Part shown: positions 17,620 to 31,051 of the stretch, in pieces
How the letters are laid out: the number at the start of each line of letters is the position of its first letter
How positions within the stretch are numbered: the stretch's first letter is position 1
Assembly (NCBI GenBank): GCA_965216585.1
Contig: CBDCGC010000003.1
Span: 496,001 to 560,000 of the forward strand
Direction: 5' to 3'
DNA length: 64,000 bases
Origin: CADEER01 sp965216585
GTDB taxonomy: Bacteria > Desulfobacterota > Binatia > HRBIN30 > CADEER01
Notes under the pieces: model-generated
Told to the model about the DNA's origin: nothing
Seen by the model: the letters and a program-made list of their open reading frames with translations, nothing else
Database searches by the model: none
Translations under genes and position numbers: made by a program

Positions 17620-19011
17620 GTGTTTGCCCGCTGCCGACGACGAGCCGAAGCATACGCGCTCTTTCTGTTGATCGTCACCGTCGCCGCTTGCCGCGACGCG
17701 GCGCCGCGCCGGACACCGAGCTTGCAAGCGGGCTCTCGGCCGCACGTCGTTCTGGTGATCATCGACACCCTGCGCGCAGACCACCTGCCGAGCTACGGCT
17801 ACAGCCGACAGACGGCGCCATATCTGCAAGCACTCGGTGCCCGCGGCTGGGTCTTCGATCGGGCTTTCGCGCAATCCGGGTGGACCCTACCGGCTACCGG
17901 CTCGATTCTCTCGGGTCTCCTGCCGACCGAGCACGGCGGTGTCCGCGACGGCAACGACATGCGGCGCTTCGGTCGCTTCGATCCACCGTCGCCGACCGCC
18001 GCCGAAGCCTTCACCACCATGGGCTATCGCACTGGCGCCGTCGTCAACAACACCTTCCTGGCACCCGATTTCGGCTTCAACCGCGGCTTTGCGAGCTACG
18101 ACTACCGCGGCGCCGACAGCATGCAGCACCGCAGCGCCGTCGACACCGCCGCGGCCGGGCTGCAATGGCTCGACAGCGCGGCGACGCCGGCGTTTCTCAT
18201 GCTCCACTTCATGGAGCCGCACACCAGCTACGCTGCCGGTGCGCCCGAACGCGGCCTTTTCGCCACCCTAGGGGAAGAAGCGAACGTCCCGTTTCCCTTT
18301 CACCTGCAACACGGCAAGCCCCCCTTCGCGCCGCGCGATCCAGGCGCGCGCGAGATCGTAGCCGCACTCTACGACGAAGAGATCCACGCCGCCGACCGGG
18401 GGATCGGACAGCTCGTAGAGGGGCTGAGCAAGCGCGGCCTGATCGACTCGACCTGGATCATCGTCACCAGCGACCACGGCGAAGAGCTCTGGGACCACGG
18501 CGGCTTCGAGCACGGCCACCACCTGATGGGAGAGCTGCTGCGCGTGCCGCTCATCGTCGCCGGCCCGGCGACCACCCACCGCCGCATCGCCGCGCCGGTG
18601 TCGCACATCGACATCCACGCGACCCTGCTCGCCCTGAGTGGGCATGCCCAGATCGATGGCAGTGGCGGTTTGGATCTCGTCCGCGCAGCCCAAGAACCCG
18701 GCCGCCTGCCGGCGGCCCGTCCGATCGTCGCCGAAGACTGTCTCTACGGCCCGTGGCGCAGCGCCGTGACGGTGGGTGGCTATCGGGTCGAAACCAACCA
18801 CCAGAGCGGCAAGACGTCGCTCTTCGCACTCGACGCCTACGGGCAAGGCGATCGCGCCATCGCCACGGGCAAGGACGACATCCGCCGCGATCTAGAATCG
18901 ACGATGCAACGGCTGCGCGGCGGCCGCGGCGCGCCCCAGGTAGCCAGCCGCGCCCTCAACCTCGACGCCGCCAAGCTCGAACAGTTGCGCGCCCTCGGCT
19001 ACCTGCGCTGA
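17620..19011 (+). CDS. Sulfatase-like (alkaline phosphatase superfamily) lipoprotein
   Basis: 463 residues, GTG start without a clear ribosome site. A lipoprotein signal (LLIVTVAAC, Cys at about 24) is followed by VVLVIIDTLRADHLPSYGY, whose Asp residues are metal ligands of the sulfatase / alkaline phosphatase fold, and later VTSDHGEELWDHGGFEHGHH, the second metal cluster. The usual Cys/Ser-X-Pro-X-Arg formylglycine motif is absent; the equivalent segment reads GWTLPATGS, placing a Thr where the nucleophile sits, as in phosphoglycerol transferases of the LtaS type. It may therefore be a phosphotransferase or phosphohydrolase rather than a true sulfatase. Periplasmic, lipid-anchored; substrate unknown. 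Confidence 0.82.
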   Translation: MFARCRRRAEAYALFLLIVTVAACRDAAPRRTPSLQAGSRPHVVLVIIDTLRADHLPSYGYSRQTAPYLQALGARGWVFDRAFAQSGWTLPATGSILSGLLPTEHGGVRDGNDMRRFGRFDPPSPTAAEAFTTMGYRTGAVVNNTFLAPDFGFNRGFASYDYRGADSMQHRSAVDTAAAGLQWLDSAATPAFLMLHFMEPHTSYAAGAPERGLFATLGEEANVPFPFHLQHGKPPFAPRDPGAREIVAALYDEEIHAADRGIGQLVEGLSKRGLIDSTWIIVTSDHGEELWDHGGFEHGHHLMGELLRVPLIVAGPATTHRRIAAPVSHIDIHATLLALSGHAQIDGSGGLDLVRAAQEPGRLPAARPIVAEDCLYGPWRSAVTVGGYRVETNHQSGKTSLFALDAYGQGDRAIATGKDDIRRDLESTMQRLRGGRGAPQVASRALNLDAAKLEQLRALGYLR

Positions 19012-19021
19012 GCCGCACCAA

Positions 19022-19864
19022 TCAGCGGCCAGCCGCCCGCCAGGCGGTCAGCCATACCGAACCGAGCATCGTCGCCGCGGCACTGATCTGGCCGCGGCAA
19101 AGATCGCCGACCTCGCGCTCGAGGCGTTCGTTGTAGTGGCGCGAACGCGGCCGCCCGGCGCGTTTTGCGACGCCGTCGGCGCGGGTGATCATCGCCGCGC
19201 CGGGATAGCTGGCAAAGAGCCCCTCGAAAACCTCCGTTCGCAGATCGCTCAGCCGGCGCGCCGGCTGCAAGGCGGGGCCGATCGCCTTTTCGTAGTGACG
19301 AATCCTGGCATCGACGACGTCGTTCTCCAAGCGCCGGTGAATCCCCTTGGCGCCGCTTTTCTGGCCATCGAAGTCGACCGTCAGATGCAACGGCTGGTAG
19401 GCGTCGCCGACGTAGTGAGCGAGATGTCCGGCGAGGCGAACCCACTCGTCCTTGCCGTCGCGCAGGGCCGCCTGCAGCTCGGCCTCTTTGCGCAGAATCA
19501 CCCAGGGCAACACGCCGTACTTGCGCACCTTGCGCTCGCCGAGGCGGCGCACGGCCTGGTCGTAGTAGCGCGGAAATCCAGCGAACGGCGCCGCCATATA
19601 AGCATCGAGGTCGAGGAAGTGGCGGATCTTCTCCTCCTTGCCGTAGCGCGCACGCAGCACCGAGTCGGGTTCGTTCGCATAGCGCTCGAGCTTGCGCGAG
19701 TGGCGGCGAAACTCACGCGCGATGTCCGCCGGTAGCGTCGCAATGGCCAGGCGAACGATCGCTGGGTGGGTTCGATCACCCCAGGCCCGCGCCGGCGCCG
19801 CCGCCACCATCACCCCGGCGACCGCCAGCAAGGAACAGATCACGCCGCGGCAAAACGTCTTCAT
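19022..19864 (-). CDS. S1/P1-family zinc-dependent nuclease
   Basis: 280 residues from MKTFCRG. The signal peptide ends ARA, so the mature protein would begin with Trp28, matching P1 nuclease, where the N-terminal Trp binds zinc. Other candidate ligands follow family order: His33, Asp67, His82 (HFLDLD), His150-X3-Asp154 (HYVGDAYQPLH), His160 and His176, with Glu180 where Asp is usual. S1/P1 enzymes cleave single-stranded nucleic acid and remove 3' phosphates. The product is periplasmic or secreted. The start overlaps the stop of the GIY-YIG gene (ATGA), so the two are co-translated. The C-terminal 50 residues are basic and less family-like. Confidence 0.87.
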   Translation of the reverse strand: MKTFCRGVICSLLAVAGVMVAAAPARAWGDRTHPAIVRLAIATLPADIAREFRRHSRKLERYANEPDSVLRARYGKEEKIRHFLDLDAYMAAPFAGFPRYYDQAVRRLGERKVRKYGVLPWVILRKEAELQAALRDGKDEWVRLAGHLAHYVGDAYQPLHLTVDFDGQKSGAKGIHRRLENDVVDARIRHYEKAIGPALQPARRLSDLRTEVFEGLFASYPGAAMITRADGVAKRAGRPRSRHYNERLEREVGDLCRGQISAAATMLGSVWLTAWRAAGR

Positions 19865-20979
19865 AGGAGTCGCGCCATCATTACTCGCGAGATCGCATCG
19901 ACCCGCGCCCACGCCTGCTCCCTCGTCGTCGTGCTCACCGGCACCGAGCACTCCGCACCGGCGGGCGAACGCAGCCAGCGATGCACGATACAGCGCCGGT
20001 CGAGCGCCAACTTGGCGACCGGCCGGGCAGCGGCTTGCGGCCCTTGCAACGCCGTCCAGATCGACTCGAACGCACTGCGCACTTCGCCCGCACCAACCGT
20101 CGCCGTCTGGCCGACGTCGCCGCCTCGTATCCCCCAGAGCTGCACCTCGCCCGGCCGTACCCCCGGCTGGATGGCGACGACGGCGGCAGTCGCGGCCTGA
20201 CTGGCGAAGAGCGTCGCCCGCAGTCGGCGGATCGCCTCGATGCGTCGCTGCTGCGCCGCCGCCGCTTCGAACCTCTCCTCCGCCGCCAGCGCGTCGCGGC
20301 GCTCTGTCAACTTGCGCAGCGCCACCCCGGCGCGGCCGGCCAGCGCTTCGCGCACGAGGAGGAGATTGCGCCCATATTCGCCGCCGCGAACACCCTCCAC
20401 ACAGGGAGCGAGACAGCGCCGCACGTCGGCGCGCCAACACGAAGTCGGGGGCATTGGATCGCAGGTGCGCAAGGCGAAGGCGTCGTTGAGGGCTTCGACT
20501 GCGCGTTCGATCTTGCGCCGCTGGAAGAACGGCCCGAGAAAATGAGCGTCCTCGTCGCTGCGATCGACGACGGCAACCCTCGGGAAGGTATGTCCGTAGT
20601 CGACGCGAACATAGAAATAGCCCTCGGGCTTGGCCATGCGCCGGTTGAAGGGCGGCCGCAGCTCCTGCACCAGCTCGGCCTCGCGCAACAGAGCCGCCAG
20701 CTCCGATCCGCAACGCTCGATTCGCACGCGCCGAGCGACGCGCATCATCCGCGCCACCTTGCCCACCGCGGCCGACGGCTGCAGGTAGGAAGCGAGCCGG
20801 TTGCGCAGATGGATGCTCTTGCCGACATAGAGCGCTCGATCATCCGCTGCAACGAAGGTGTAGACTCCGGATGCAGCGGCAACCCTGCTCGGTCGCGCTG
20901 CCAACTCGTCGATGCTCAAAACCAAGGAACGGCTGGGCGGCGGCAAAGACGCGGGCGCCGCCGGTGCACTGACCGTCAT
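19861..20979 (-). CDS. UvrC-like GIY-YIG nuclease with UVR motif
   Basis: 372 residues from the ATG that overlaps the DUF4149 stop; a GTG nine codons upstream is less likely. The N-terminal GIY-YIG domain has Gly-Val-Tyr at 38-40 and Tyr-Val-Gly at 51-53 followed by KSIHLRNRLASYL, with Glu in LREAELVQELRPPFNRR. Then a Cys-containing segment (RTCDPMPPTSCWRADVRRCLAPC, split over about residues 168-190) like UvrC, and a UVR-like helix pair (LAAEERFEAAAAQQRRIEAI). It lacks the UvrC C-terminal RNase H-like and HhH domains, so it resembles the N-terminal half or Cho-type proteins, which make the 3' incision in repair. Coupled to an exported nuclease gene downstream. Confidence 0.8.
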   Translation of the reverse strand: MTVSAPAAPASLPPPSRSLVLSIDELAARPSRVAAASGVYTFVAADDRALYVGKSIHLRNRLASYLQPSAAVGKVARMMRVARRVRIERCGSELAALLREAELVQELRPPFNRRMAKPEGYFYVRVDYGHTFPRVAVVDRSDEDAHFLGPFFQRRKIERAVEALNDAFALRTCDPMPPTSCWRADVRRCLAPCVEGVRGGEYGRNLLLVREALAGRAGVALRKLTERRDALAAEERFEAAAAQQRRIEAIRRLRATLFASQAATAAVVAIQPGVRPGEVQLWGIRGGDVGQTATVGAGEVRSAFESIWTALQGPQAAARPVAKLALDRRCIVHRWLRSPAGAECSVPVSTTTREQAWARVDAISRVMMARLL

Positions 20980-21443
20980 CGCAGTCGAGTTGCGGCGATC
21001 GCGCACAGCGCCATCGTCGCGATCAGCACACCGCCGTTGATCTGCACCGCCAACTCGTGCAGCCGATCAAACTCGCCCTGCACGGCATGCGGCGCCGGGG
21101 CGCGGCGGATCTGATCGCGCAGATCGTGCGAACGGGGCTGGACGATCACACCGGCGTAGAGGGACGCAACCAATGCGAGAGCGGCAATCGCACCCGACAA
21201 CAGCCAACCCCGGCGCGGCGGTGGCGAGCGGCGCCAGAGCACCAGCGAGCAGGCGGCGACGACGACGGCGCAGACATAGGCGAGCCGGTAGTACCACGGA
21301 AACAACAGCGTCATGACGTCACCGGCCGCCTGGCTACTCGGCATGCTGGTGAACAACACCGGCGCGACGACGGCCGAGAGGAACACCGTCTTGCCAACCC
21401 AGATGGCGAGAAAGACGACGAGGGCGAAGCGAACGAACCACAT
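20976..21443 (-). CDS. DUF4149 family membrane protein
   Basis: 155 residues starting MWFVRFALVV. Four hydrophobic helices (about 5-25, 45-68, 80-98 and 133-152). The first contains the IWVGKTVFLSAVVAPVLF pattern and the second region FPWYYRLAYVCAVV, as in DUF4149 (TMEM205-like) proteins; PRSHDLRDQI before the last helix is also typical. Inner-membrane location is expected; no biochemical role is established. It lies 10 bp after the DUF2203 gene and overlaps the next gene by ATGA, so the four genes DUF2203, DUF4149, GIY-YIG and S1/P1 form one transcription unit. Confidence 0.82.
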   Translation of the reverse strand: MWFVRFALVVFLAIWVGKTVFLSAVVAPVLFTSMPSSQAAGDVMTLLFPWYYRLAYVCAVVVAACSLVLWRRSPPPRRGWLLSGAIAALALVASLYAGVIVQPRSHDLRDQIRRAPAPHAVQGEFDRLHELAVQINGGVLIATMALCAIAATRLR

Positions 21444-21453
21444 CAACGCGGTC

Positions 21454-21882
21454 TCATTGCAGGTACGAGTCGCCGCCGGTGAAGAGCGGTCTTCGCCCGG
21501 CGAACCCATCCTCCAGCCGATGCCAGTGCGCGACTTCCTTCTCGCCGTACTGCCAGCACAACAACGCGACCTCGCCGTCGATCTCGGCCGGGAAGTCGAC
21601 GAGACCGAGGTCGAGGCCTTTGAAATGGCCGCCGCATTCGTCGATCTGGGCAACCAGCGCCTGCAGCTCTTCGACCAGTTGGCGCTTCTCCGGCCAGCGC
21701 TGGATGAGCTGCGCAACCTCGAGCTCGGAGGCCGGCTGCCCGATTTCTTCGGCCAGCGTGTCGAGGGACTGGCGCAGCTCGGCAGCCCGAGCCTGCAGGC
21801 GAGCCATGATCAGCTCGAGGCGGGGAATCAAGGCGTTGACCTCCGCGATGGAAAACAGTTGCGTTTCCTCTTCACTCGTCAT
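21454..21882 (-). CDS. DUF2203 family protein
   Basis: 142 residues from the ATG following GGGAGG-TTGCTG, a strong ribosome site; the longer open frame upstream is excluded. It begins with FSIAEVNALIPRLELIMAR, the family signature, then a long amphipathic helix and the conserved end LGLVDFPAEIDGEVALLCWQ and EVAHWHRLEDGFAGRRP. DUF2203 proteins are small cytosolic helical proteins of unknown function. First gene of the minus-strand unit running to 19022; divergent from the TlpA-like gene, with 132 bp between the starts. Confidence 0.88.
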   Translation of the reverse strand: MTSEEETQLFSIAEVNALIPRLELIMARLQARAAELRQSLDTLAEEIGQPASELEVAQLIQRWPEKRQLVEELQALVAQIDECGGHFKGLDLGLVDFPAEIDGEVALLCWQYGEKEVAHWHRLEDGFAGRRPLFTGGDSYLQ

Positions 21883-22014
21883 CAGCAACCTCCCAACACA
21901 ACCGGCCCCGGCCCCTGCCGCGCCTCCACCCACCATCCGCTCGACGCGATCAATACGCAAGACCCGCGCTGTGCCGGCCTGCATCAAGCCGAGAAAGCCG
22001 CTACTCTGAACGCC

Positions 22015-22557
22015 ATGCGACGAACCTTTCCGGCCTTCCTTCTCCTCGCAACATCGCTTCTCCCGGCCGCTGCAGCAGCGGCCGCCGACACCACTGCGGC
22101 GGTGCGGCGGGAAAGTCTCGGGCGGGCGCCGGACGGAAACGAAGTGCGTATGAGCGAGTTGCGCGGCCGCGTCGTCGTTCTCGCCTTCTGGGCCTCGTGG
22201 TGTGTTCCCTGCCGCTTCGAGCTGCCCGAGCTCAACCGAATCGCCCGCATCTATCGCTCCAAGGATGTCTCCGTCATCGCCGTCAATAAGGGTGAAGAGC
22301 TGAAAACCACGCGGCCGACGCTCGATGAAATTCTGGCACACAAAGACGAGCGCCTCGCCATGCGCATCACCAGTGACCCGACCTCCGACGTGGCCGGCTC
22401 CTTCGGCGTCTTCGGCCTGCCGACGACGATGCTCTTCGACGCCAAGGGTACTCTGCGCGCCGAGTACACCGGCTTCGAGAAAGACACCACCGAGAAGCTG
22501 ATCGGCCAGATTGCCGTCCTCCTGGCCGAGGCCAGAGACAGAGCTACCTCACGTTGA
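22015..22557 (+). CDS. TlpA/ResA-like thioredoxin-fold protein
   Basis: 180 residues. A signal peptide (1-24, poly-Ala near the cleavage site) is followed by a thioredoxin fold: RGRVVVLAFWASWCVPC with redox-active Cys63-Val-Pro-Cys66, and the cis-Pro loop FGVFGLPTTMLFD. The WCVPC active site and periplasmic location match TlpA, ResA and CcmG-type reductants that reduce cytochrome apoproteins or other exported cysteines. No cytochrome maturation genes are adjacent. The 3' end overlaps the convergent gltD by 14 bp. Confidence 0.9.
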   Translation: MRRTFPAFLLLATSLLPAAAAAAADTTAAVRRESLGRAPDGNEVRMSELRGRVVVLAFWASWCVPCRFELPELNRIARIYRSKDVSVIAVNKGEELKTTRPTLDEILAHKDERLAMRITSDPTSDVAGSFGVFGLPTTMLFDAKGTLRAEYTGFEKDTTEKLIGQIAVLLAEARDRATSR

Positions 22558-24004
22558 ACAACTGCGGGCTGGCGGGCAGGTCGGTCGCTCCCATCAGATA
22601 TCGATCGACGCCGCGGGCGCACTCGCGACCTTCCCAGATGGCCCAGACGACGAGCGACTGGCCGCGGCGCGCATCGCCGCAGGCAAAGACCCCCTCGCTG
22701 CTGCTCATGTAGCGGTCATCGGCGACGATGTTGCCGCGCTGGTCGAGCTCGAGACCGAGGTCGCCGATCGGTCCGCCCTGCTCCGGACCGACGAAGCCGA
22801 GGGCGAGCAACACCAGATCGGCGTCCATCTCGAACTCGCTACCGGCAATCTCCGTCATCTTGCTGGGCCGTCCGTTCTCGTCGTACTGCCACTCGAGACG
22901 CACCCCGTGCAGCTTCTCGACGACGCCGTTGTCGCCCGAGAAACTCTTGGTGTTGATCGAGAACTCGCGCACCACCCCCTCCTCGTGCGAGCTCGAGGTG
23001 CGCATGATCATCGGCCAGTAGGGCCAGGGCATGTGCTCGGTGCGTCCGTCCGGCGGTTGCGGCATCAGCTCGAACTGATGCACCGACTTGGCGCCCTGGC
23101 GGTTGGAGGTCCCCAGACAGTCCGAGCCGGTATCGCCGCCACCGAGGATGATCACGTTCTTGCCGGTCGCCATGATCTGCCCCGGCACGTCATCGCCGGC
23201 GACGACCCTGTTCTGCTGCGGTAGGAACTCCATGGCGAAGTGGATTCCGCCGAGCTCGCGCCCCGGCAGCTGCAGATCGCGTGGCTTGGTCGAACCAGCG
23301 GCAATGACGAAGCAATCGAAGTCGGCGCGCAATTGGTCGGTCGTAACGTCGCTGCCGACGTTGGTGCTCGGCTGGAACGTCACACCTTCTTCTTCCATCT
23401 GTCGCATGCGGAAGTCGATCAGGTGCTTTTCCATCTTGAAATCGGGAATCCCGTAACGCAGCAGACCGCCGATGCGGTCGGCCCGCTCGTACACCGTCAC
23501 CGCGTGCCCCGCCCGCGCCAGTTGTTGCGCACAGGCCAAGCCCGCCGGCCCGGAACCGACGACGGCGACCTTCTTTCCCGTCTTGGCAGCCGCCACCTGC
23601 GGCTTCACCCACCCCGCCCCGAGCGCGTGGTCGATGGTCTGTTTCTCGATCAGCTTGATCGTCACCGGATCGTTGTTGATGTTGAGAACGCACGCTTCTT
23701 CGCAAGGTGCGGGACAGATGCGTCCGGTGAACTCGGGGAAGTTGTTGGTCGAGTGCAAGCGCTCGATCGCCTCCTCCCAGCGGCCGCGATAGATCGAGTC
23801 GTTCCAGTCCGGAATGATGTTCCCCAGCGGGCAACCGGTGTGGCAAAAGGGGATGCCGCAGTCCATGCAGCGCGCTCCCTGGTCGCGCAGTTTCTCCTCC
23901 GACCACTTGCCTTCCAGCTCACTCCAGTCCTCGAGGCGCTCCCGCACCGGCCGCCGCTGGGGGAGCGCCCGATCGATCTCCAAAAACCCGGTAACCTTCC
24001 CCAT
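22544..24004 (-). CDS. gltD: Glutamate synthase (NADPH) small subunit
   Basis: 486 residues, the usual length. The N-terminal cysteine cluster Cys46-X2-Cys49-X4-Cys54-X3-Cys58 (RCMDCGIPFCHTGC) plus RICPAPCEEAC binds [4Fe-4S] clusters. KKVAVVGSGPAGLACAQQL is the FAD site and VIILGGGDTGSDC the NADPH site. The beta subunit passes electrons from NADPH to the alpha subunit for synthesis of two glutamates from 2-oxoglutarate and glutamine. It follows gltB with a 22-bp gap and ends in a 14-bp convergent overlap with the TlpA-like gene. Confidence 0.95.
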   Translation of the reverse strand: MGKVTGFLEIDRALPQRRPVRERLEDWSELEGKWSEEKLRDQGARCMDCGIPFCHTGCPLGNIIPDWNDSIYRGRWEEAIERLHSTNNFPEFTGRICPAPCEEACVLNINNDPVTIKLIEKQTIDHALGAGWVKPQVAAAKTGKKVAVVGSGPAGLACAQQLARAGHAVTVYERADRIGGLLRYGIPDFKMEKHLIDFRMRQMEEEGVTFQPSTNVGSDVTTDQLRADFDCFVIAAGSTKPRDLQLPGRELGGIHFAMEFLPQQNRVVAGDDVPGQIMATGKNVIILGGGDTGSDCLGTSNRQGAKSVHQFELMPQPPDGRTEHMPWPYWPMIMRTSSSHEEGVVREFSINTKSFSGDNGVVEKLHGVRLEWQYDENGRPSKMTEIAGSEFEMDADLVLLALGFVGPEQGGPIGDLGLELDQRGNIVADDRYMSSSEGVFACGDARRGQSLVVWAIWEGRECARGVDRYLMGATDLPASPQLFNVR

Positions 24005-24026
24005 GATTCACACTCGACCTCTCCGC

Positions 24027-28549
<4,523 letters not shown>

Positions 28550-28553
<4 letters not shown>

Positions 28554-29095
28554 GTCGCGACCTCCGAGCTCTCTTTGGCAACCCGCAAGCGACGTGCGCC
28601 GGAGTGGTCCGACTTGCCGCCGCGCTCGCCCTTCGCCACCGGGTTCGACAAGTCGAGCCGCAAACCCTCCCGGTGAGTCGACAAGACGATCAGCGTTTCG
28701 GTCCGGCTGACGCCGGAGACCGATCGCAAATGTGCGATCAGCTCTTCCAACGTTTGCGTATTCGCCGTCTTGACCTTCAACAACAGCGTATACGCGCCAG
28801 TGACGTGGTGGCATTCCAAAACATCGGAACAGGCATCGATCTGCCTCTCGACATCGGTGATCGCCACCGGCTGATCGACGATCACTCCGATGAATGCGCC
28901 GATGTCGCGGCCCAGCTTGCGCGCGTCGAGCGCCGCGTTGTAGCCGGTGATGACACCGCCCTCTTCGAGCTTCTTGATGCGCTCGATGACCGCCGGCGCC
29001 GACAAGCCGACCCGATCACCAATCTTGGCCAGCGGCGTCTTACAGTGCTCCTGCAGGGCGTCGAGAATCTCAAAATCGATAGGATCGAGTTTCAT
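28550..29095 (-). CDS. Lrp/AsnC-family transcriptional regulator
   Basis: 181 residues. Residues 1-60 are an N-terminal helix-turn-helix of Lrp type (LDPIDFEILDALQEH, LAKIGDRVGLSAPAVIERIKKLEEGGVITGY), and about 65-150 form the RAM ligand-binding domain (GAFIGVIVD, HHVTGAYTLLLKVK). The last 25 residues are a basic extension absent from typical 150-160-residue members. The gene lies immediately upstream of gltB with an ATGA overlap; E. coli Lrp activates gltBD in trans, so a cis-linked amino-acid sensor controlling glutamate synthase is a sound inference. The upstream 134 bp (29096-29229) contain an AT-rich block likely to hold its promoter. Confidence 0.92.
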
Positions 29096-29229
29096 AAGGC
29101 GATGGGCCGAAATACCCTACGCTTCGCTATCGATCAATAGATGGAGGGGAACAATATTAAGCCAATTGTGGCAATTCCTGAAGAAAACAGCGTTCTGCAT
29201 CCTCTGGGCGGCGAGCTGTAGGCGCAGAA
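29096..29229 (-). promoter_or_regulatory. AT-rich upstream region of the lrp-gltBD operon
   Basis: This gap between the ROK kinase stop and the Lrp-type start has a markedly AT-rich core, TTGCCACAATTGGCTTAATA, on the minus strand near 29154-29173. CAATTG and TTAATATTG suit a promoter and a site for an autoregulating Lrp-type protein, but no convincing -35/-10 pair with 17-bp spacing can be fixed. Confidence 0.4.
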
Positions 29230-30120
29230 CTACCCCAGCCAGGCCGCGCCGATGACACCGGCCGAGTCGCCAAGCTGGTGCTTGACGATGGGCGTGCGAA
29301 ACTCGCCGCCGAAGACGTATGGCTCGACGGCGGCGCGGCCGCGGGTGTAGAGCTCGTCGATGTTGGAGACGCCGCCGCCGAGGACGACGACGTCGGGGTC
29401 GAGGATGTTGATGACGTTCGCCATTGCGCGGCCGAAATTGGCGATGAACTCCTCGAAGACGGCCGTCGCCAACGGGTCGCCGACGCGCGCTGCGGCGACG
29501 ACGCCGGTGGCGTCGAGCTCTGCGCCCACACGCTCTTTGTAGGCGCGTGCGATGCCCGTTCCGCTGAGCAGTGTTTCCACGCAGCCGCGGCGGCCGCAGT
29601 AGCACTCGGGACCGTCCGGGTCGATCGAGTGATGCCCCCACTCGCCGCCGATGCGCTGGCCGCCGGTGTGAACCTTGCCGTCGAAGACGATTCCGCCGCC
29701 GACCCCGGTGCCCATGATGACCCCGAAGACACAACGAAAACCTCGCCCCGCCCCCTGCTGTGCCTCGGCCAGGGCGAAGCAATTGGCGTCGTTCTCGATC
29801 AGCACCGAGCAGGGCAAAACCTTTTGCAGATCGCCGCGGATGTCGCGACCGTTCAGGCACTGCGTGTTGGAGTTCTTGATCACCCCCGTCCGCCCCGACA
29901 CCGCTCCCGGCGTGCCGACACCAATCAGCTCGCAACCGGGCGCCTGCGCAAGCATTTCCGAGGCCAGGCCGGCGATGTTGTCGACGATGTGCTGGTAGCC
30001 GCGCTGCGCTTCGGTGGGAACGCGATGGCGTTGCACGACACTGCCGGCCCGATCCAGAACGACTCCCTCGATCTTGGTGCCGCCGAGGTCGATGCCGACG
30101 CGAAACCCCGGCCCGCTCAT
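29230..30120 (-). CDS. ROK-family sugar kinase (glucokinase-like)
   Basis: 296 residues from the ATG after GGAGAGGCGG. The phosphate-binding motif GIDLGGTKIEG (Asp11) opens the actin-like fold; a second nucleotide motif is MGTGVGGGIVFDGK. The ROK sugar-binding residues ENDANCFALAE and GEWGHHSIDPDG, and a zinc site with His followed by CYCGRRGCVET, identify the family. It is more like glucokinase or fructokinase than a ROK repressor, because no helix-turn-helix precedes it. It phosphorylates a hexose with ATP in the cytosol. Divergent from the DUF2760-Hsp70 genes. Confidence 0.9.
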   Translation of the reverse strand: MSGPGFRVGIDLGGTKIEGVVLDRAGSVVQRHRVPTEAQRGYQHIVDNIAGLASEMLAQAPGCELIGVGTPGAVSGRTGVIKNSNTQCLNGRDIRGDLQKVLPCSVLIENDANCFALAEAQQGAGRGFRCVFGVIMGTGVGGGIVFDGKVHTGGQRIGGEWGHHSIDPDGPECYCGRRGCVETLLSGTGIARAYKERVGAELDATGVVAAARVGDPLATAVFEEFIANFGRAMANVINILDPDVVVLGGGVSNIDELYTRGRAAVEPYVFGGEFRTPIVKHQLGDSAGVIGAAWLG

Positions 30121-30325
30121 CCGCCTCTCCACCCAACGCCCGGCGCGTCCGCGCGATTCTCGTCCCAGGAACCCACGACCATCGAGGTGGACTATGCGCA
30201 GATCTTCGAACCATCGATCAAGCGCCACGCGCCGAGATCGTCGCTCGGCCCTCTCCCCACGCGCCGGCGGGTGGGCTATACATTGACGTTTGCACTTCTG
30301 GCTTCCCCCCGAGGAGAAACGCAAG

Positions 30326-31033
30326 ATGGTCCAATCTTCCTGGCGCGCAGCGCTGGTCACGACGATCCTGATTTTCGGCTTGGCCCTCGCCGCGGCCAAT
30401 GCTCTCGGCATCGCCCTGCTGGCCGAACACTTCTCAGCGCCCGATTTCAGCCTCTCCGGGGCGGGCTTTGCGGTAAAGATCGCCGCCGCGACCGAGACCA
30501 TGCGGGCTCGCTTCCCCAGCTTTTTCTGGCTCTTTTTCATCCTACCGCTGGCGCTCTTCGCCTTCACCGCCCTGTTGGTCTGGCTGCGGCTGGGCCGTCC
30601 ACCTGCGCCGGGCGAATCAGCGCTGGCCCCATCGACGCCGATCGACGAAACCGAGCGCCTGACCCCAGCCCTGCAGATGCTGGCACTGCTGCAACAGGAA
30701 GGGAGGCTGGTCGATTTCCTCCAAGAGGACATCGGCGACTACAGCGACGAACAGGTCGGTGCCGCAGCGCGGACGATTCACAGCGGCTGCCGCAAAGCTC
30801 TGCTCGAGCGGATGGACATCTCGCGCATATTCGACGACGACGACGGCGCCACCGTCGAGATCGCCGCCGACTACGATGCGAACGAAGTTCGCCTGAGTGG
30901 TAACGTCCACGGCGATCCGCCGTTCCGCGGATCTCTCGAGCACGGCGGCTGGCGGGTGTCGAACGTCAAACTCCCCGAGCAGACCGGCGGAGACCCGGCA
31001 GTCGTCGCACCGGCCGAAGTCGAGATCGCCTGA
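30326..31033 (+). CDS. DUF2760 membrane protein associated with Hsp70-like genes
   Basis: 235 residues from the ATG after GAGGAGAAACGCAAG. Two hydrophobic helices (about 8-30 and 54-77) anchor the N-terminus; the rest is a soluble domain with LLQQEGRLVDFLQEDIGDYSD-like sequence (about 110-132), HSGCRKAL, and the closing GWRVSNVKLPE, the DUF2760 signature. DUF2760 is typically found just upstream of paired Hsp70-like genes, as here (18 bp to the next start). No function is established; a membrane anchor or co-chaperone for the ATPases is inference. Confidence 0.85.
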   Translation: MVQSSWRAALVTTILIFGLALAAANALGIALLAEHFSAPDFSLSGAGFAVKIAAATETMRARFPSFFWLFFILPLALFAFTALLVWLRLGRPPAPGESALAPSTPIDETERLTPALQMLALLQQEGRLVDFLQEDIGDYSDEQVGAAARTIHSGCRKALLERMDISRIFDDDDGATVEIAADYDANEVRLSGNVHGDPPFRGSLEHGGWRVSNVKLPEQTGGDPAVVAPAEVEIA

Positions 31034-31051
31034 GCTCGGTCGGAGTCTTCC

